Assembly (NCBI GenBank): GCA_026702635.1
Contig: JAPPBZ010000049.1
Span: forward strand, 1-10,416
Direction: 5' to 3'
Length of the DNA: 10,416 bases
From: Bacteroidota bacterium
Lineage (GTDB): Bacteria > Bacteroidota > Rhodothermia > Rhodothermales > Bin80
Part shown: positions 5,845 through 10,416 of the stretch, one piece after another
How the letters are laid out: each line of letters begins with the position of its first letter
Position numbering within the stretch: position 1 is the stretch's first letter
Translations under genes and position numbers: made by a program
The notes under the pieces: generated by a model
What the model was told of the DNA's origin: nothing
The model's database searches: none
Seen by the model: only the letters and a program-made list of their open reading frames with translations

Positions 5845-8153
5845 GTGGAACTGTTCTGATCAATATTGTTTTGGTGATTGCGTTGGCAATTGGTTCACAG
5901 TGGTTGGGGTGGCGGATTCGTGTCCCGTCCATTCTTCTTCTTCTGGTTGTGGGGTTTTTGGCAGGTCCCGTGACGCAAATCCTACCTCCTGAACAGTTGC
6001 AGGGGGAGTGGGTGTTTGCCTTTGTTTCGTTGGCAATCGGGATTATCCTGTTTGAAGGAGGGCTGAACTTGAGATTATCTGAACTCAGGGGGGTGGGGCA
6101 GGCAGTGTTTAATCTGTTGACCATTGGCGTTGCGGTTACGGCGATTCTTGCTACGATCGCCGCACACTATGTGCTAGAAATGCCGTGGGAAATCGCAGTC
6201 GTACTTGGAGCGATCCTCACCGTTACGGGCCCCACGGTCATATTGCCTCTCATTAGACATGTGCGTCCCAGCGGCCGGGTAAATGCCATTGCAAAATGGG
6301 AAGGAATCACCATTGACCCCGTAGGTGCAATTGTTGCAGTTCTGGTTCTGGAGGCCGTGATCGTGATGCACGAGCATGCTGCAAATGGTGGGAGAGATGG
6401 AATGTTAGCACCAATCTTTCCCTCTCTTGAAGCGCTCATGACGATAGCAGCTGTGAGTATCGGGGTGAGCCTATTGGGAGGTGCACTCATGCTCTTTCTA
6501 CTTCGTCGCCACCTGGTGCCCGATTATTTACAAAGCTCTTTTGCGCTAACGGTCGTTGTCGTTGTTTTTGCCCTCTCCAATAGCTTGCATGAAGAATCCG
6601 GGCTGTTTTCTGTAACCATTATGGGGGTATTTCTTGCGAATCAGTCGTATGTGAATGTCCGTAGCATCACCAAATTCAAAGAAGATCTACAGTCGCTTCT
6701 GATCGGTTGTCTCTTCATTTTATTGAGTGCTCGTCTTGACTACGATGCACTGACCTATTTTGATACTCGCGCTTTCATTTTTCTGGGGATCCTGATTGTT
6801 GTGGTGCGCCCTGTTGCAGTGGTACTTTCCAGTCTTCGCACTAAGCTCAACTGGAAAGAGCAGGGGTTCATTGCCTGGCTTGCACCCCGTGGGATTGTGG
6901 CGGCGGCTGTAGCCTCTCTCTTTTCGGTTCGCGTTGAAGCGGTGTATGGTGCAGATGCTGCGGGGCCGCTAGTACCCATTGTCTATATGGTGATAATTGG
7001 TACCGTGACGGTGTACGGATTGACGCTGCAGCCGGTAGCTCGCTTGCTCGGAATGGCAGACACGAATCCACAGGGGGTCTTGTTTCTAGGGGCCAAGACG
7101 TGGGTGCAGAGCATTGCGAAAGCCATCCAGGAACAGGGGATTGCAGTGCTTTTAATTGATGCAAATGAGCGAAATATTGAACAGGCGCAGGATCAGGGGT
7201 TACCCGCAGTTGTCGCAGATGCGCTGGAAGAGCAGGTACATGACGAATTGGATTTAAGTGGTATCCGGCGGTTTATGGCACTCACGGCTAATGATGATAC
7301 GAACTCTCTGGCTGCACTTCGCTTCAAAGAAGTCTTTGGTAGTGGAGATGTGTATCAACCCGCAGGCCCTCCTCTGCGTCCAGAAGCATCACTGGTTCGG
7401 GTTCCTACTCACATGCGCGGGCGGTCTTTATTTGGAGGGGTTTATACCGCATATGACCTGGAGCGTCGCTTTGAGGCCGGAGGAGCAATCCGCACGTTCG
7501 GAATTACCGAGCCAGGATCCTATGAAGCGCTGGAGGAAAAATATGGGCATGAATTGCTCCTTCTTTTCGTTGTTCGAGGATCGAACCTTCTGATTCACGC
7601 AGAAGAAAAGGATCTGGCTCCCCAGGCGGGAGACACGGTGATCATGATGCTCCCTCCGTTCCATATCGATGGGGATATGGAAGACACTACGATCTTTCAT
7701 GACCTTCTGGATCGTGCGATTGTCACTGACCATGTAGTTCCAGTGACTCCAGAGCACCTGATATCAGGCGTTGCCAGATTATTGAGTCAGCGGGTGCCTG
7801 AGTCTGCCGACCGCTTGGTTGAAGGTTTGGCAGAAGGGTTGACGGAGGAGGCTTCGATTCTGACACCGGGGGTTGCCCTGTTCCACATGCGGCTCAGTAA
7901 AATTTCACGCAGCGAACTGGTCATCGTGAGATGCGGAGTTCCGCTTGAATTGCCTCAGACGAGAGATCCCATCGAAGCCCTCGCTTTCTTTGTGAGTCCC
8001 GAAGATGATCCAGCACAACACCTTCGCGTGCAGGCACATCTGGCCGGGCGCCTTGGCCGTCGTTCCCTTTTACCCGCTTGGCGTGAAGCCGCAGATGAGG
8101 AAGAGTTACGGGCGATGCTGCGTGCCATCAAGTTTGAGCCTGTGTTCGGTTAG
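5841..8153 (+). CDS. CPA1 Na+/H+ antiporter fused to TrkA-N-like and PTS EIIA domains
   Basis: 770 residues from GTG 5841. An in-frame TAA at 5820 limits upstream options, and the hydrophobic N-terminus starts at once. Residues about 1-395 form a membrane domain of roughly 12 helices. Core motifs are TGPTVILPLI (129-138), KWEGITIDPVGAI (152-164) and APRGIVAAAVASL. Glu154 and Asp159 match conserved NhaP residues, while the usual TDP is TGP and the Asn before the Asp is Ile158. Residues about 411-505 resemble TrkA-N, with LLIDAN (437-442) supplying the ribose-binding Asp, but the glycine motif is degenerate (GAKTWV, 417-422). Residues about 515-605 may be an RCK_C-like domain. Residues about 615-770 match PTS EIIA type 2: GVALFH (677-682) with His682 at the phospho-acceptor site, then a typical SPEDDPAQHL block. 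The likely role is Na+ or K+/H+ exchange at the inner membrane with cytosolic control by nucleotide and phosphorylation. AroE follows 64 bp later. Confidence 0.92.
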   Translation: MSGTVLINIVLVIALAIGSQWLGWRIRVPSILLLLVVGFLAGPVTQILPPEQLQGEWVFAFVSLAIGIILFEGGLNLRLSELRGVGQAVFNLLTIGVAVTAILATIAAHYVLEMPWEIAVVLGAILTVTGPTVILPLIRHVRPSGRVNAIAKWEGITIDPVGAIVAVLVLEAVIVMHEHAANGGRDGMLAPIFPSLEALMTIAAVSIGVSLLGGALMLFLLRRHLVPDYLQSSFALTVVVVVFALSNSLHEESGLFSVTIMGVFLANQSYVNVRSITKFKEDLQSLLIGCLFILLSARLDYDALTYFDTRAFIFLGILIVVVRPVAVVLSSLRTKLNWKEQGFIAWLAPRGIVAAAVASLFSVRVEAVYGADAAGPLVPIVYMVIIGTVTVYGLTLQPVARLLGMADTNPQGVLFLGAKTWVQSIAKAIQEQGIAVLLIDANERNIEQAQDQGLPAVVADALEEQVHDELDLSGIRRFMALTANDDTNSLAALRFKEVFGSGDVYQPAGPPLRPEASLVRVPTHMRGRSLFGGVYTAYDLERRFEAGGAIRTFGITEPGSYEALEEKYGHELLLLFVVRGSNLLIHAEEKDLAPQAGDTVIMMLPPFHIDGDMEDTTIFHDLLDRAIVTDHVVPVTPEHLISGVARLLSQRVPESADRLVEGLAEGLTEEASILTPGVALFHMRLSKISRSELVIVRCGVPLELPQTRDPIEALAFFVSPEDDPAQHLRVQAHLAGRLGRRSLLPAWREAADEEELRAMLRAIKFEPVFG

Positions 8154-8158
8154 GCCCT

Positions 8159-8177
8159 TAAAGCAGCAACTGCTTTA
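8159..8177. repeat. 8-bp hairpin between the antiporter gene and aroE
   Basis: TAAAGCAG (8159-8166) and CTGCTTTA (8170-8177) form a perfect stem with a CAA loop, six bases after the antiporter stop. There is no separate T-run, so termination would be weak at most. It could instead mark a processing or attenuation point before aroE. Confidence 0.4.
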
Positions 8178-8217
8178 CAATGGTATTTGATAAGTCTTTC
8201 GCACAGATGTTCTGAGA

Positions 8218-9069
8218 ATGGTTTTTCCTGATGCAAAAACCGGAATCATTGCCATTTTAGGGCACCCGGTTCACTATTCATTATCGCCGGTCATTCACAA
8301 CACGGCACTTCAGAAGCAAGGATTGAATTATGTCTATGTGGCCATAGATCTCGCACCAGACAGGGTGTCGCAGGCTGTTCGAGGTTTGAATGCCCTTGGT
8401 TTTGCCGGCGCAAATGTGACTATCCCCCACAAACAGGCCGTTCTCCCCCATATGGACTCTCTGTCTGATACGGCTAGGGCTATTGGGGCAGTGAATACGA
8501 TTGTCTGCAAAGAGAATCAGCTCTATGGGGACAATACAGATATTGAGGGATTTTTGGCCCCCCTTAAAGACCTGGAGCTACACGGAGCCCCGATGACGCT
8601 TCTTGGTGCAGGCGGTGCTGCGCGGGCAGCCGCCTATGGCTTGCTGAGAGATTACAGCCCCAATCCATTGACATTGGTCGCACGTAGAGTTGATCAGGCA
8701 GAAAAATTGGCCGATGACTTTTCTGCATTTGGTGGTCATCTGGAAGTGTGTGATTTTGATACAGCATCAAGGTATATTAGAGAAAGCCGTCTGATTGTAA
8801 ATTGTACACCTATAGGCATGTATCCAAACGTACAGGAAACTCCCTGGGAACAGAAAGAAGATTTTGCACCGGGGCAAATCGTCTATGATCTGGTCTATCG
8901 TCCATACCGCACTCGATTGATTCAAGAGGCTGCCCACCGCGGATCAGTGACCATCGGTGGTCTTACGATGTTGATTGAACAAGCTGCCGCTGCATACAGA
9001 CAGTGGACAGACCGGGACATGCCAGTTGATGTTGTGCATGATACCTTGGCAAAATTGTTTACCACTTAA
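8218..9069 (+). CDS. aroE: Shikimate dehydrogenase
   Basis: 283 residues from ATG 8218. It reduces 3-dehydroshikimate to shikimate with NADPH in the cytosol, in the pathway to chorismate and aromatic amino acids. The shikimate-binding SLSPVIHN (21-28), NVTIPHK with catalytic Lys72 (66-72), GAVNTI (90-95) and GDNTD with Asp108 (104-108) are intact. The nucleotide loop GAGGAARA (130-137) is canonical. The NADP phosphate clamp, usually N-R-T/S, reads A-R-R (155-157), keeping the key Arg. NCTPIGM and the late GLTMLIEQAA helix complete the family pattern, and the length is typical of AroE (about 270-285). The sequence just before the start shows no Shine-Dalgarno motif. Its TAA stop shares a base with the next gene's ATG (TAATG), which implies coupled translation. 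Confidence 0.95.
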   Translation: MVFPDAKTGIIAILGHPVHYSLSPVIHNTALQKQGLNYVYVAIDLAPDRVSQAVRGLNALGFAGANVTIPHKQAVLPHMDSLSDTARAIGAVNTIVCKENQLYGDNTDIEGFLAPLKDLELHGAPMTLLGAGGAARAAAYGLLRDYSPNPLTLVARRVDQAEKLADDFSAFGGHLEVCDFDTASRYIRESRLIVNCTPIGMYPNVQETPWEQKEDFAPGQIVYDLVYRPYRTRLIQEAAHRGSVTIGGLTMLIEQAAAAYRQWTDRDMPVDVVHDTLAKLFTT

Positions 9070-10416
9070 TGCGCTGGAAAATGTTTTTTCGTCATTCGCT
9101 AACACTGTTCACTCTCGTACTTTTTGTTGCTTGTCCCGCAGTGGCCCAGGTCACGGGACTGGGAAGTACAACATTTGAAAATTCAGGTTCGATGCAGGCG
9201 CAGGAGGAGTTTTCGAGGGGCCTCTTGCTATTACACAGCTTTGAGTATGTCGATGCCCGGGAGGCGTTCGCAGAGGCTCGCAAGATTGATCCCGATTTTG
9301 CAATGGCATACTGGGGAGAAGCCATGACTCATAATCATCCAATCTGGATGCAGCAGGATTCGGAGGATGGTCGGAGTGTGCTGTTGGAGCTTGCCCCGGA
9401 TCTGGAAGGCCGACTGGAAAAGGCGCCCACAGAACGTGAGAAGGGATACCTCCTTGCAGTTGAGGCTTTGTACTTCGGCGAAGGAGACAAAAAGGCACGG
9501 GATTTTGTCTATGAAAAGAAGATGAGCGTACTGGCGGCCAAATATCCAAAAGATCTGGAGGCGGCGGCATTTCACGCATTGTCAATTCTAGGGTTGGCGC
9601 ACGATGGGCGGGATTTTAGGTTATATATGCGTGCCGCTGCGATTGCCGAAGAGGTTTTTGCCAAGAATCCGCTACATCCGGGAGCTGCACACTATCTGAT
9701 TCATGCTTATGACGACCCGATTCATGCACCGCTTGGGTTGCGTGCTGCGCGTGTGTATGCAGCCATTGCGCCGGAAGCTACGCATGCGCTGCACATGCCA
9801 TCACATATTTTCACTGCCATGGGAATGTGGCCAGAGATGGCATCGGCGAATGAAGCTTCATTCGCTGCGAGCAATGCGCGTGTGCAACGCAAAGGGCTGA
9901 GTGTAAATCAACGTTCCTTCCATGCAAGGCATTGGCTCGCCTACGCGTACTCACAGCAGGGTCGCTATGCAGAAGCAGAACAGTTGATGCAGAACATGAT
10001 CAACGATCTGGAGGAGGGCGGAGACCTCAAGTCGACAAGAAGATATACGGTGATGATGGCAGCGTCTCACCTTGCGGAGACAAAGCAGTGGGATTCGAAG
10101 TTTGCTCGAAGAGAGTTTGATCTCGAAGGGATGTCTGCTGTGAGCAAGGCGAATATCCTATTCATCAGGGGCAAGGCAGCTTTATCTGACGGTGATGAAG
10201 AACGCGCTCGACAAGCACTCAAGGCAATCATGGATCTGGAGGATGAGGAAGATGTGAGTTTGTTATTGCAGCATCAGCTGAAGGCAGATTTATTGGTGTT
10301 GGAGGGGAATCTAGGTGAGGCGATTAAGCTTCTCAAGACCGCAACAAAAATTGAAGAAGACGCCTTGAGATTAGCGACGGTAATATGGAGGAAGGGTCTC
10401 TTCGCTGCGATGCGAA
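9069..10416 (+). CDS. Exported tetratricopeptide-repeat protein with conserved-looking His clusters, C-terminus off the right edge
   Basis: Open from ATG 9069 to the window end, with 449 residues visible and no stop. Met5 (9081) is an alternative start. The N-terminus MRWKMFFRHS followed by LTLFTLVLFVACPAVAQ is a signal peptide with an AVA-Q cleavage site after residue 26. The mature part is alpha-helical with TPR-like units, for example at 45-82 (ending ARKIDPDFAMAYWGEA) and at 286-312 (HWLAYAYSQQGRYAEAEQL). The distinctive block at 203-246 contains HPGAAHYLIHAYDDPIHAPL and HALHMPSHIF, contributing His203, 208, 212, 219, 239, 242 and 246. H88-N-H90 and H285/H288 lie elsewhere. I recall this block from exported TPR proteins of Acidobacteriota and Bacteroidota with no assigned function. 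Metal binding is a guess. It overlaps aroE by one base, so it is probably co-translated with it. The antisense frames across it are shadows. Confidence 0.85.
   Translation, partial: MRWKMFFRHSLTLFTLVLFVACPAVAQVTGLGSTTFENSGSMQAQEEFSRGLLLLHSFEYVDAREAFAEARKIDPDFAMAYWGEAMTHNHPIWMQQDSEDGRSVLLELAPDLEGRLEKAPTEREKGYLLAVEALYFGEGDKKARDFVYEKKMSVLAAKYPKDLEAAAFHALSILGLAHDGRDFRLYMRAAAIAEEVFAKNPLHPGAAHYLIHAYDDPIHAPLGLRAARVYAAIAPEATHALHMPSHIFTAMGMWPEMASANEASFAASNARVQRKGLSVNQRSFHARHWLAYAYSQQGRYAEAEQLMQNMINDLEEGGDLKSTRRYTVMMAASHLAETKQWDSKFARREFDLEGMSAVSKANILFIRGKAALSDGDEERARQALKAIMDLEDEEDVSLLLQHQLKADLLVLEGNLGEAIKLLKTATKIEEDALRLATVIWRKGLFAAMR

Noticed and set aside
5743..5862. Three TGATCA palindromes (5743, 5834, 5857) as an operator array
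   Set aside because: Spacing is irregular, flanks do not match, one lies inside coding sequence, and a six-base palindrome alone is weak evidence.
9120..9150. Lipoprotein signal (F-V-A-C, Cys22) in the TPR protein
   Set aside because: The -3 position is Phe rather than Leu/Val/Ile, and a good AVA-Q signal peptidase I site follows four residues later.
9151..9585. 144-residue minus-strand frame, plus other minus frames near 9092-9575
   Set aside because: They are antisense to the exported TPR gene, whose signal peptide, repeats and His block make it the real reading frame.

Overview
The window holds eight protein-coding genes of a mid-GC bacterium, two of them cut by the window edges. No rRNA, tRNA, CRISPR array, transposase or phage gene was seen. 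Three things suggest the Bacteroidota in the broad sense (Rhodothermota or Balneolota, near Salinibacter/Rhodothermus): a Nif3-like gene followed by a DUF164 coiled-coil/zinc-ribbon gene, promoter boxes of the TAnnTTTG type, and starts with no visible Shine-Dalgarno sequence. This placement is inference and is not firm.

Layout. Positions 1-1567 (minus strand) carry a Nif3/YbgI-type metal protein followed downstream by a DUF164 protein that runs off the left edge and has lost most of its zinc-ribbon cysteines. Positions 1576-4017 (plus strand) carry an RpiB/LacAB-fold protein of a divergent subgroup, then serA (3-phosphoglycerate dehydrogenase), then a PlsC-type acyltransferase 2 bp behind serA. 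The nif3-like and RpiB-like starts are only 8 bp apart. The acyltransferase converges on a minus-strand glutamate dehydrogenase (4014-5498), and their stop codons overlap. This dehydrogenase resembles the animal mitochondrial type and has an antenna-like insertion.

The only long gene-free stretch, 5499-5840, separates the dehydrogenase from a divergent plus-strand cluster. It holds nested inverted repeats, candidate promoters for both sides, and a possible 25-codon leader ORF whose stop overlaps the GTG start of the next gene. That next gene (5841-8153) encodes a 770-residue protein combining a CPA1 Na+/H+ antiporter, a TrkA-N-like cytosolic domain and a C-terminal PTS EIIA-type domain with its phospho-accepting histidine. 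It is followed by aroE (shikimate dehydrogenase), which overlaps by one base a secreted or periplasmic TPR protein with histidine clusters, cut off at the right edge.

Most of the window is central metabolism: serine synthesis, glutamate/2-oxoglutarate interconversion, the shikimate pathway, phospholipid acylation and cation homeostasis. No classical defence or mobile system is visible. The items most worth following are the antiporter-EIIA fusion with the structured region in front of it, the animal-like dehydrogenase, the variant RpiB-fold enzyme, and the TPR/His protein coupled to aroE.
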